DNA from: Rhytidiadelphus loreus
Lineage: Eukaryota; Streptophyta; Bryopsida; Hypnales; Hylocomiaceae
NCBI GenBank assembly: GCA_947034895.1
Contig: OX344762.1
Coordinates: 51,129,087 to 51,193,086 of the forward strand
Direction of reading: 5' to 3'
DNA: 64,000 nucleotides
Each line of letters starts with the position of its first letter. The first letter of the stretch is position 1. Shown here piece after piece: positions 36,735-47,695 of this stretch. The position numbers were made by a program, and so were the translations under genes. A model generated the notes under the pieces. The model was not told the DNA's origin and searched no databases. It saw nothing but the letters and a program-made list of their open reading frames with translations.

Positions 36735-37255
36735 AAGTCTGACTGCGATGCAAGTCCGACTACGATGCAAGTCTGACTGCGATGCAAGTCCGACTGCGAG
36801 CTACTCTGGTTACCAAATTTTTTTAAACATACTCGTCCATCTGCTCTTGTTCTTCGAAGCTCAGATGTTCCATTTTGAGCTGCACCAGACGTCGACAGTC
36901 TCGAAACACGGAGGACAGTGCGACAAGCGCAAAACACGGAGGATGCAAGCCTGACTGCGAGCTACTGTGGATACCGAATATTTTAAAAAAACTCGTCCAC
37001 CTTCCATCTGCTCTTGTTCAATGAAGCTCCGATGGGCCAGTTCGAGCTGCCCTGGACGTCGACAGGCTGCAGACACTCCTAAGGATCCAACGCTCGAAAC
37101 ACTAAGGACAGTGCGACGAATTGAAATCTAACTTCTATAGATTTCAGACGGAGCCAACAGCATGCAAGTTTGACTGCGAGCTTCATCGTGAATACCTGAA
37201 CCGTACATCTATACCGGATCTTTGATGCTCTGATGGGCCAGGTCGAGCAGCCGTA
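36735..37255. repeat. 18-bp tandem units followed by about 190-bp imperfect repeats
   Basis: GACTGCGATGCAAGTCC-type 18-bp units repeat about four times at 36738-36800. A longer unit (CTCGTCCA...CATCTGCTCTTGTTC, GACGTCGACAG, CGAAACAC...GGACAGTGCGACAA) then recurs around 36830-36930, 36990-37110 and more weakly to 37255. Intronic, non-coding. Confidence 0.65.
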
Positions 37256-37677
37256 GATGTCGGAGGAATACAAACAGTCTTGCAGGAGTCGAAGATCTCG
37301 GACCACGGAGGAGACAGAGATGTCTATGAATCAAATATCTAATTGTTGCCCTCGGAGATGAGAAGAAGCTAACTTGACCGGAAGCTGGATCAGCAGCTCC
37401 CAAAAATTTCAGATCCAGTCACCGAAACCCTAGATTAGAATTTCTGCTCTGTTGGCTTGTACCGCCTAAATCTCTCTCCGACTAGAAGACAACTACAGTT
37501 AAGTGTAGTTTGAGCAAAACTTACCTCGTTCGGCAGTTGTGCAGGAGTCGAAGAATCGTTGATGCCGGTTTCGTCATCTCGAGCTCTGTCCTCGCTTCCG
37601 CTCCCGTCGCCGTCGCCTCCCCGTCCCATGGTGGTGGCACTTCGAGTCCCAGGTCTCCTCCCCATCTCAATTGCAGC

Positions 37678-39073
37678 CTAGAAAAATATTTAAAAAAATT
37701 CAACCCTTACATCAAGAGATCGATAGAGCCCTCACACGAAATTCACGAATCAACCGTCATAGCAAGAAAACGAACCAACCTTTAGAACAACAAATTTAGG
37801 GTTACCCGGATTGGAGTTCAGATTTTCAGAACTAAACTATAGCACCCAGTATTGGCACTTACTGTCTTCAGAACCATTTGGGATTTCTCAAAAAATCTAC
37901 AAGAAGCCCTTGCTTACAAGGTCAAAGACGAAGGCTGACGTTTTGCGACTTGCGATAAAAAGACCCCGTATCCTCCCTAAGTTTTGGGATTTAGAACGGA
38001 CAAGCTCTTCAACGGAGCATCCTTCGGCATGTACGTTATTTGGCTATCATAGCAGCTTAGATAGTATACTCGAATACAGAGCATATTTAGAGCTGATTCT
38101 TCTTTATAATATGTTTTGTGGACATAATCCATTTTAGTTAAGATTCCTCATCATTGAAAATTTCTTGTTTGTTTTTTAATCATTTTTCAAAGAAAGAAAA
38201 ATAAATACTAAATGTAGCGTAAGTGGTATTCTAGTTTTCTTTGCATTTATTTAGAATTTATGAATTTTTAATGATTTGGGGTAGTGCTACTTGTTTGTGG
38301 TTTAGGATATAAGCCCATACATGCATATATTTGCAACTTATATAGAGTTGTGTAGAACTCACAAGCCATGACTGTCTACTCCAATACCTTTACATTCTTT
38401 TCTTCATTAATTTCATTCCTAATGTGGTCCACGCAAGGATTACCTCATCTCTATTTTCTAGTTAATAATAGGGGAGATGAAACAATGAAGAGAACTTGTA
38501 ATTACTTTTTAAATGTATACTAATTGTACATTGAATAACGCAAAATTTTACTTCCAAAATAGACATATTACGTATATTGAAAAATGAGAATTTCCATTAA
38601 TCAAGTGAAAATTGTTCGTACATTGAACAAATCTTAATTTTCTTTGTCAATTTGACTCTCTTGGTATGTTGAAGAAACCTAAATTTCTCTTTAAATGTGC
38701 ACTACTATAACATTGAAGACAAGTCTAATTTCGGTCAATGCCATGATTAATAATAGAAACAATTTCTTCAACCCTCCTAGAGTGGATAATTATCAATAGA
38801 AGCTCTGTACTAATTATGTGATCGGTTCCTAGTTTCGGCTTGATAATCAACACAATTACACATTCGTAAAGTACTTCCCATTCCCTCTAATGTACGCGTA
38901 GTAGTAAAACATAGAACCCTACATTGTAATAGGGACTTCATGAATGAATTTTGTTGTGCTGTACTTGTTTGCGTAGGTAAATGAAGTGCATTCCAAAGGC
39001 CCTAATTTAACAATTTCAAATAGAACAAACACAATGAAGACCAAAATCGGTGTGTATGAATAGGTTTACTTAC
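37678..39073. other. Inferred intron 1 of the methyltransferase gene
   Basis: AT-rich, no coding frame of note. Acceptor TTTTTCTAG before 37677 and donor GTAAGT after 39074 (minus strand) are both canonical. If the first exon is wrong, this is simply 5' flank. Confidence 0.4.
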
Positions 39074-39367
39074 AAAAGAATTCAATGCTCTTCCAAGGCT
39101 GCACACTCTACGCTTATCTTCCTCCACCCAATTGAGCTTGGCAACAATCACTTTCTGAACATCCTCCACTTTGATATCTTCTATTTCTCGTAGGTCACGA
39201 GTGCGTCCTAGGAATGATGCACTCCTATCTGATGAATTACTGAGTGCTCTCGTTCGAGACCGCTGTAGCTCCTTTCGAGAAGAGAATAATAGTTTCTTCT
39301 TCTTCTTCCTCTTTTTCTTCTCTCTACATTGAAAACTACCTTCAAATTCGCACATAGCCGAAAGCAT

Positions 39368-40772
39368 GAGACTAATGCTACATATTGCAATATGGCTCTG
39401 AGGAAAGTAGCTCCTTCCAACAACTACCAATGTTACTTATATGCAAATGTTGTTTTCGTTACAGAGTCGTGCACAACTAAACCCTACCCCTCCAAAGTTC
39501 AATATCTCTACTACAAAAACACTGATTGCAAGGCTTCTGGTTGAATTGATGTTTCACTCTACTAATTTATACCATACCATCAAAACCAAAATAAACAAGT
39601 ACTACCCCTTGTATACTTGTAGTATTAGTAAGTGAAATTTAATGTGGCTACGTACAAGAATTATGAATTCAAAAATATTTTCTCTTGGTTCATATCTCAA
39701 TGTACTCATAGCAATGATCAATTGCCATAAATTAAAACTGAGAATGTAGTGCACATTTTTGGAAACACTGGTAACGGACCCTATGTATAAATCAAATAAA
39801 ATCTTCACAACTCTATTGTATAAATGCGCATCTTCATGAAATGTACGCTATAATAAGATATTAAACGGCCATGACGTGGTCCTAAAATGGAGATGAGATA
39901 GACTTTTAAAGTTTTAATGGATCTAGGATAAAGCGGAGGCAACTGAATGTGTGTCCTATTTTACTTCAATGGGGTAATGTGCATGGTTCAAGCATCCCTT
40001 CTGCTACATTAATAAATAAATTGGTAGATTGGCATCTTGGTTGGCATTGATGATTTTGAAATTGGAATATGGAAAGCCCCATATTTTATTTTGGACCATT
40101 CCAAATCTACAAATTGATTTGACACAAGTATAATGGGCATTATGGGTACTTACTGGTTACTTATTGTTAGTCTCCAATTATTAGATTATCCGTATATCTT
40201 TACATGGCGCTTGTATGTTCACTTTGCCAGACCTATTGTCAGGAATCGGTGCATACATCCAAGATCTTAGAAAGTACATAACTAATTCCCTATTGTTTGG
40301 AAAGTGCTAAAACCAACTTTCATACATGCCACATCCATTTTTTTTTTTCAAATAAAAATAATTCCCTCTACAGAGTCCTTGTAGTAGTCAGAGTAGACTT
40401 AAAAGGGGCGTAGTTCAAGTATACTATCTTAAACAAACCCCGTATCTTCTCAATTGTGATATGGTCTTTGAATTATGTATTTTTCTCTTTTATGAGCTAC
40501 GTAACATTAATTAGTCACTTAAGTCCCCATCCACCTCAATAAAGATTTGGGTCGCCATTTCAAATACTTAGAAATTGGATCCATTTATAGTACTACTTTC
40601 TAATAAGTAATGACGTACCTACGGCCCTAGATCTGTCTTTATTTTATTTATAGGACAATCCCATGCCCTTATATTTCCAACCTTTTAACCCCTTCAGTCA
40701 TTATCCTTTGTGTTTTATGGAGAGGGGCTTTATATTTCTTTGATTTCAAGTGGTTTTGTGGTTTAGAGGTCA
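39368..40772. promoter_or_regulatory. Shared upstream region of the two divergent transposon genes
   Basis: About 1.4 kb between the inferred methyltransferase start (minus) and the transposase start (plus). It is AT-rich, and a TATA-like CTTTATATTTC lies about 40 bp before the transposase ATG at 40773. No CTCTCGG palindrome occurs within it. A bidirectional promoter is inferred from gene arrangement only. Confidence 0.4.
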
Positions 40773-43700
40773 ATGGCCTCCATTCGAGTAGATGGCCATG
40801 AAATTCCTCTAGTCCTCCCTCTTGGAGAAGGTGGTTTTGCTATCGTATCTTCACACCTCCTTCATGTTCGATTTGGCTTTGTCCAATCTAGCATATATGT
40901 TGAGGAAGAAATCATATCCGAGTCTGGCCAGTTGAAGGAGTCTATACATATTCAGAAGTTAGTACTTGATGATGGTCATGTTTGGCACCTTCATCTCGGT
41001 CGATATAGAGCTTACGGATTGCCCTATCTCATGATGGGTACCTCCAATGATATCTTACCTCGACAGTCAGACTATTCTACGGTGGATATGCCGCTTCGAC
41101 ACCAGGATGTTACAAACTCTACGGACCGTGATCGCATCACAGTTACCAGTACTCCTGCTCCACATGTTCGTGTGAAGGTAGAAGTTTTAGATCGTATCAT
41201 AGATATATCTAGCGAGTCAGAAGGAGAGTCTCCTAGTCAACTAAATTTACAAGCAACACTTCCTCATAGACTTCCAGACAATGTCCTCAAGACGACTTCT
41301 ACTCAATATAGCACGCCTTCCACTAGTCCTGCTCTGTCTGCTTTCTCACGTCCACCAACTTATCCAAGTTGTACAACCACAATTAGTGTCGTTGCTTGTC
41401 TTCAAAACCTAGCATCTATTCGTGGTTCTAGGAATGAAGTTGCTGCTTTAGACTACGATTCAATTATACACCAGAAAGTGGAGTACCTTCCTTCTGACTT
41501 CAATGGAAACGTTGTATTTGAGTTGCCTTCCCTTCGTGCTTCATCCTCAACAACTGCTGCTCGGAACCTCCAGGGCATGGATAAACGTTTTGATGGTCAT
41601 GCATGGTGTCGTACCATGACATCTAATATTAACAACCAAGATGGTCTGAAGTTTAGAAAATCCTCTTGTGCAAGCCATCTAGTATGTAACAATTCGAACT
41701 GTGACTACTTCACACGATCATCAAAGCGTAATGAGACTGAGTGGTGTGGTTATACTCCTGTCCCATTTTATGTTGGAGCAACCCCTCCAAAGGATTCCAC
41801 TCTTCTTTGCAAGATATGCAAAATTCCACCCCATTGCACTAGTATCTGTGATGCTAGAATATACTATGTTTTTAGTGATACTGCCCTCATGACCAGAGCA
41901 TGCACTCATTTAGGAAGCCACATGCATCCTGTTGCTTCCGGAACATGCAGAGAGTGTGTAGACACTATCACCGATCTAATCGCAGATGAGGTTTCTAAAA
42001 CCCCCACTGCCACTAACTTTGCCATCGCCCTTGCAGCTAGTAAGCAGTTTTTGGACAACTACCTCATACACAATGGTGATGGACCTAAGGATATTTTGCG
42101 GGGAAAGTCACTTGAGGATGTGATGGACAGATTCCAAATACTAAGTTCCCCTAACATCCGTAATACTATATCTTCATTTCGTAGCACTGGCAAAAGTGGG
42201 GTCATAGATAGCATTATGAATATGAAACGTAATTTAAAGTTTGAATACATTCATGATAGTGTTTTTCCTGGACAAGGAAAGGAGAAGGTTTACTTGTTCA
42301 AAATGTTGGTGGAAGGACCTGGTAGTGGAGTAGACTTGGTGAAACGCATGCAAACTGGAGGCGATCTAGAGAATGCTTGGCTCATGTTTGACCACGTGAA
42401 ACGTGTAAGAGATTGGACAACCATGGCTTGCCATGTGTATGACACAGGATGCAGAAAGGTCATGACAATTGCCGTTTGTGACATGCAATCTGAAGATACC
42501 AAAGTCCAGTGCATCATGTGGAGGTTACTGAATGATGTTATGAAACGAAATGGTGTTGAGAATCCAAATTTCAGAGGCTTCATGGCAGATAGTGCACAAG
42601 CGAATTGGAATGTTGTTCGCATTGTATACGGCACTGGGAATTCCAAAGAGCAGATGGTGAATCGCGAGTGAACGTGTCTCCTGCATTGGAGTACTTCATT
42701 GCACCGACATACACAAAAGCTCATTAAACCGGATATGCAACACCAACATACTCGTCTATGTAAGCAATACAAAGACTCAAAGACTATGGAGGAAGCTGAG
42801 ACACGATACTTGGCCATTCGATCTTGGTGGCTATCGTCTGGGGCAGCCTCCGAAGATGCTATGCGTGAACTAGAGTTGTGGCTCGCTTTTTGGCACTTCC
42901 GATATCGCCAATGGGGAGGTTTTATGCAAATGGTAAGTTCACTCCTATTATTTTAGTTTCTGAACCTCTTATGCAGTTATCCTTTGAATTTGAAATACAT
43001 TTCTTTGTTTTGCAATAATTACTATAGAGAGATTTTGAGATCAAACTACTGAGGGGGTGACTTACCTCTCGGGGCCGAGAGGTAACTTCACTGCCTACGG
43101 ATGAGATTAAAAAATATTGTACTTTTTCAGACTTACAGAAATTTTGGGATCAAACTATAGATGGTATGATTTACCTCTCGGGGCCAAGAGGTGCCTTCAT
43201 AGCATGTTGAAGAGATCCTCCATTTTGATGCTTGTTGAAGCCCACATAGTTGACACTGTAAAGACTTTCATAAAGTGCATTGTAGGTCTAACTATAGTTT
43301 TCCTGTTGCAGGGACTAAGTGTTGAGGAAATGGCAGACATGCCATCATGCAACTTATCCGAAACAATCCACAACAAATGGTTACAGCAATCAGGCAATCG
43401 AGGTAATGATTTGTTTGCCGCCACTTCTGATGATTGCATTCGAGCGTTCATGCAAATGACAAATTATCGAGCATTCCTGAAAGGTAGAACATCAAGGTCA
43501 AGGCCATCTAAAGAGGAGTTGAAACTAAGAGGCGCCAGACGCAGCGGTGACCCGAAGAAAATTGCTGAGGCCTTGAATGTCCTTCCCGGAGCAGTTGATG
43601 CTGCAACACGTGTTCCACACTTAGAGGGCGAAGAAGTGTTCGGCAGTAGTAAGCGCAAGCTTGACCTTCCCATTGGATCAGATGGTGACTCCCATAGACC

Positions 43701-44709
43701 AGATAAGGTCAATTTTTCTCAACCGCGAGTCATGACCCGATCTATCCACGTGCCTATCGAGGCCTCAAATCAAGTCAACACATCCAATAACTTGGAGAAC
43801 ATAGTACATGTGACAACTGCACTAGAGAGTGATTGCGACATTATGCAATGGCATATTGCAAGACTATCCCACAAATCCAGTTGCAAATGTCATGCCCAAC
43901 AGCGTGGATCGAACATCCGTTGCATTGCAAAAATTGCAAAGGGATCTAAAGGCACTCCAGCTCCAACGTATCGTGGTAGAAAGAAACAATGGGGTGGAAA
44001 TAAGGAGATCATGACAGATTTTTGGTTTTGTGCAGATGATATTCACCGATGTGTTCGAGGTTCTAAGCGTCCTTGGGTAATTGACTGGCCTCAATTACCA
44101 GACGTGTGGCCTATACTTACGGGCACTAGTTTGACTCGCCATGAAATACTTTTATTGCAAGATGCTGGTTTTCAACTTCAAGATCGTCCGCCTATGTCAC
44201 CTCGGCGATTATTCACGATGTCCAATGTTTTTGAGGCAGTCCTTTATGATCAGCCTACCCCTGTACATGCTAACACCTATCCAACAACTCGAAGGAGCAA
44301 GCCTATTAGACGCATTGCAAATGCTCCTACTACAGAGCATCGCAATAAGTAAGAAAGTGCTGGCAACGTCAAAGGAACAATCTTAAGGGTTACAATGCTC
44401 CCCTTTCCTGGACTTGGGGCCATAATCTCCCTTCAATCTGGAATAGAGCCCACACACAAAGTTTATCAAATCACACTTGGTATGTACTCAGAATGCACTT
44501 GTCCAGATTTTGTAGACATGGCTGTCTCAGCAATTGGAGGACGCCACCAATATGTTCATTGCAAACATCTTTATTACTTATTTCGATACTTCTGCAAAAT
44601 GGATGTGGTTGAAGACAAGTTCATACATTCTCCAAGCTTTAGTTTCAATGAAGTGAAGCGCCTCCTCATCAAGGCTGGTATCATGATGGTTCCAAACGAG
44701 GGTCTCTAA
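40773..44709 (+). pseudogene. Mutator-like transposase with SWIM zinc finger (two in-frame stops)
   Basis: Two exons (40773-42932 and 43312-44709) join in phase after a GTAAGT donor and TTGCAG acceptor, giving 1,186 codons. Residues about 300-390 form Cys/His clusters (HLVCNNSNCDYF, LCKICKIPPHCTSICDARIY, RACTHLGSHMHPV), a probable zinc-binding module. The catalytic region follows: HVYDTGCRKVMTIAVCDMQ (candidate first Asp about 557) and FRGFMADSAQANW (second Asp about 606), then MADMPSCNLSETIHNKWL with a candidate Glu. The C-terminus has a SWIM finger, CTCPDF...HCKHL (Cys 1115, Cys 1117, Cys 1137, His 1139), typical of MULE transposases. TGA at 42669-42671 (from CGA) and TAA at 44350-44352 (from CAA) interrupt an otherwise intact frame, so the first product would be 632 residues. 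The intron holds two CTCTCGGGGCC-type palindromes. Confidence 0.82.
43064..43192. repeat. Two CTCTCGG palindromes in the transposase intron
   Basis: ACCTCTCGGGGCCGAGAGGT at 43064-43083 and a copy with one change in an arm (CCAAGAGGT) at 43173-43192. The surrounding 50-60 bp are also similar (GATTTTGAGATCAAACTA / ATTTTGGGATCAAACTA), so this is a duplicated unit of about 109 bp. Confidence 0.85.
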
Positions 44710-45110
44710 GATACCTAGACTAAGATTTTAGAATCTGCTTAGAATCTGTGACTTTGACTCTTTGAAGCTTTTGCCTCATCTTTGTCATCTACCTACAAGA
44801 GTAAAAATTTCCCTTTGACCAAATATTGTAATTTGATGGAATTTTGTATCCACTTTTATTTCTATCCTTGTTCATATTTAACATCAAATTAGTTCTTCAT
44901 CTACACAATGTTTACTTCCAATTTTATAGATAATATTCAAAATACCATTTGTAATACAAATAGGACCTGTCCACGGTAATAGGTCCAAGGAAATAGGTCT
45001 ATGGAAGTAGGTCCTAAAATTTACAAGCAATAGTAAAATTTGCCCAAATTTTGTTCTAAAGTAAATTTTTTCTTTAAAATTTTCAGTTTTTTATCCCTTT
45101 TGTAAATCCC

Positions 45111-45185
45111 GAAGCTCACTGCTCACATAATCCCTGCTCACTGCTCACAGGCTCATGCTTGCACGCTTACAGAATAGCACCGCTG
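45111..45185. repeat. Right terminal inverted repeat and hexamer cluster of the giant element
   Basis: Contains several GCTCACTGCTCAC hexamer repeats and ends ACAGAATAGCACCGCTG, the inverted match to the left end. The flanking ATTAGTTGAA duplication starts at 45186. Confidence 0.75.
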
Positions 45186-45223
45186 ATTAGTTGAAGAAGT
45201 TAGGAAATAATCATGATTTCACT

Positions 45224-47685
45224 CAGGGGTGCTATTTTGTGAGCCTTGGAGCGGGAGCCCAAGACCCATGAGCTTGTGAGCCTCCTATTTTAGAATTTTG
45301 GGGGGGGGGACTTTTTGGATTAGGACGTATTACCATGTATTAGGATGAGCGTGTTTTGAAGGCTGATCTTTAAAAAAATTATGGAAATAGAAGATTCTTG
45401 ATAACAAAATACAACAAGGAATATCATATATATCAAGAGATTCTTTGAAAGGTCAGGGGTTTGGAACTCTCAAAAAAATTCAAAATTCTTTTTAAGAAAT
45501 TATTCTATTATTTTTATTAATATTATTATTTCACAACTCCATCACCCCCTAGAAAACCCTCTTGATATCTAATGGTCCCTTGGATTTGAAGCTCTCAAAA
45601 TTTTTATTTTTATTTTTTCAAATTTTTATTTCATGACTTTGTCACATCTAGAAACCCCTCTCGGTACTGAGAGGTCCCTTGGGGATTTCAAAATGTGGAA
45701 CTCAAAAAATTAAAAAATAATTTTTTTTTCAATTTTTTTCCTAACTTCATTACCTCTACAAACTTATCTTGGTACCGAATGAACTATTAGAAGCTTTCAG
45801 ATTTGACACTCTCAAAAAAAAATTTAAAATAATAAAAAAAAATATATAAAATAATTAATTTTTCTGCAACTTTGGCACTCCCAATACTCCTTTTGGTATC
45901 GAGATATCTTTTGCATGTGTTAGGGTTTGGGACTCTCAAATTAAATAATAATAATAATAATAATAATAATTGATTTTATTTTTGCTTGTTGAAAGTCCCA
46001 AATCCCAAACTCTCGAAAGTTGCAAAAAAATTAAAAAATTAAAAAAAAGGTGTTGATTTGTTTTTGTTTTGTTTTTTGTAAAAATCCCAAACTCCAAACC
46101 CCACAAGGCATCTCTCTATATTGAGAGGGTTTTTTTTAAATTACAAAGTTGAATTTAAAAAATAAATAATTTTTTTAAAATTTTAAAATTTTGGTTAGAA
46201 GTCTCAAACTCCAAACACTACTAGAGGTCTCTATACCGAGAGGGATTTTGGAGGGTAACAAAATCGCGACAATTTTATTTTTTAAAACAAAAAAAACACT
46301 CATTTGGGGTTGAAAGTTCCAAACCTCAAACCCTGTCAAGGGTCTCTCGGTACCCAAGAAACCCCTTGCGAAGTTTGGAGATTGGAAATCTCAGGAAAAA
46401 ATAATAAAAAAAAAAGATATTTCTTAAAATTATTGAAAATTATTGAATTTCTTTTGCGACTTTGTCAACCTCTAAAACCCTCTCGGTACAGAGAGACCCT
46501 TGGCAGAACGGCAAGGTTTGGAGTTTTGGAGACCCCTGGCTGGATTTGGGAGTTTAAGACTTTCAACTATAAAATAAAATAAAATTAATAAAATAAAATA
46601 TTCAATTTTTTTTTTGTGATTTTGTCATCTCAAAACCCCCTTCTCAGTAACGAGAGCCCCCTAACAAGGTTTGGGGTTTGGAACTTCCAATTTTTTTTAA
46701 AATTAAATTCTTTTTAAGGAAAAATCTTTTTCTCTTAACTTTTTCTTTCTGGGACTTTGTCACCCCAAGAAACCCTTCTTGGTACAAAGAGACCTCTTGT
46801 GGGGTTGAAAATTTAGGACTCTCAAAAAGAAATTTAACTAAAATAAAAAAATAAAAAATAAAAAATAAAAGTATTTTCTTATTGTATTTTTTCTACAACT
46901 TAATCACCCCAAGATATCCCTTTCAATATCAAAAAATCCCTTGCGGGTTTTTGGGTTTGAGACTCTTAAAAAAAAATAGTTAAAACATTTTACTTTTATT
47001 TATTTTATGTAATCCCTTAAAATCCCATTTCGTTACCAAAGGACCCCTTATGGAATCTAGAGTTTTGTACTTTCAAAATGAAAAATGAAAAAAAATCTAT
47101 TATTTGTTTGTTTTCACAACTTCACCATCTCAAGAATCCTCTTGTAGATTTTGGGGTAGGGGACTTTGAAAACACTTTCTTTTTTTTAATTTTCAAATTT
47201 TCTTTTGAGTGTGTGAATGTGTGTTACAACTCCATCACCCCCCAAAAAACCTCTAGATACTAAGAAGTCCCTTTGGGGATTTGGAGGGTAAGACATTCTA
47301 AAAATTTCCTCGTTCTTACGAGATGGTGTTTACTACATGCGCCCTCTATCAATTAATCAAAATATTTGTTTTCCCTTGGAATTTTTCAAAAGCTTGATCA
47401 TGAACAAACATTTTTGCAAAAAGAACAAAAATGGGCCTCAAGGTGGATTCAAGTTGTCGTTTGTCAACGTGCCTAGCCAAGCACAGTGCACATGCCAGCA
47501 AGGCCCCATGGTCATAGGTCCACGGTCATAGGAATAAAAATAAAAATAAAAATTTTGAAATGTCCTCATTTTTTCTTTGTTGGCTTCAAAAATTTCAAGT
47601 TTTTTTTCAGTTGATGCTCTGGGCTTACAAAATATACGCTCACAACTCCTATTCATGCTTTTAGGCTTACAAACTAGCGTCGTTG
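45224..47685. mobile_element. 2.46-kb non-autonomous relative of the giant element, filled with palindrome-bearing repeats
   Basis: TGATTTCACT flanks both sides (45214-45223 and 47686-47695). The left end CAGGGGTGCTATTTTGTGAG and the right end in reverse complement, CAACGACGCTAGTTTGTAAG, agree at most positions and match the giant's ends. GTGAGC-type hexamers follow. The interior (about 45540-47280) is some 14 diverged units of roughly 110-150 bp, each with a degenerate CTCTCGGTACCGAGAG dyad, then CCCTTG, a GGGTTTGGGACTCTCAAA-like segment, an A/T run, and CAACTTTGTCACC. Non-coding; presumably mobilised by the giant's transposase. Confidence 0.75.
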
Positions 47686-47695
47686 TGATTTCACT

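Larger units (their letters stand above)
28532..39367 (-). pseudogene. ParB-like domain / DNA amino-methyltransferase fusion gene of the giant transposon (two in-frame stops)
   Basis: Twelve exons, all GT-AG and phase-consistent, make 1,239 codons: 39367-39074, 37677-37525, 34488-33824, 33728-33563, 33443-33249, 33163-32948, 32812-32577, 32472-31782, 31697-31350, 29486-29213, 29108-28901 and 28802-28532. Exons 3-12 are firm; the first two are inferred from good splice sites and matching phase, and otherwise translation could start at 34440. About residues 226-330 look ParB/sulfiredoxin-like (IPLCRLVQMPMVRP, then FFVCDGNHRLLAW). The C-terminus is a SAM methyltransferase in permuted order: ADMPEG at about 897-902 in the motif IV place, DGALIIIHPY, then PGDVVVDCTASTG at about 1068-1080 (motif I) and RHIIALEEDKAIF. 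This order is that of beta-type N6-adenine/N4-cytosine DNA methylases. Stops are TAA at 34009-34011 and TAA at 34477-34479, each one C-to-T step from CAA. No other frame damage. Exact target base and activity are unknown. Confidence 0.8.
27447..45185. mobile_element. 17.74-kb Mutator-like DNA transposon carrying transposase and DNA methyltransferase genes
   Basis: A perfect 10-bp duplication ATTAGTTGAA flanks the unit (27437-27446 and 45186-45195). The left end CAGGGTTGCTATTCTGTGAGC pairs with the reverse complement of the right end, CAGCGGTGCTATTCTGTAAGC (17 of 21, about 26 of 35 over a longer stretch). Both ends continue into clustered GTGAGC/GCTCAC hexamers. Between them lie two divergent multi-exon genes: a minus-strand ParB-like/DNA methyltransferase gene (28532-39367) and a plus-strand Mutator-like transposase (40773-44709), with a shared 1.4-kb upstream region. 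Palindromes of CTCTCGGNNCCGAGAG type are scattered inside. 9-11 bp duplications are the Mutator signature, in agreement with the transposase. A 2.46-kb relative sits 38 bp beyond the right end. In-frame stops in both genes suggest this copy is no longer autonomous. Confidence 0.85.

Noticed and set aside
42669..42817. Treating the transposase as ending at 42671 with a separate gene after it
   Set aside because: The same reading frame continues past TGA into coding sequence up to a good splice donor at 42933, so a nonsense change in one gene is simpler.
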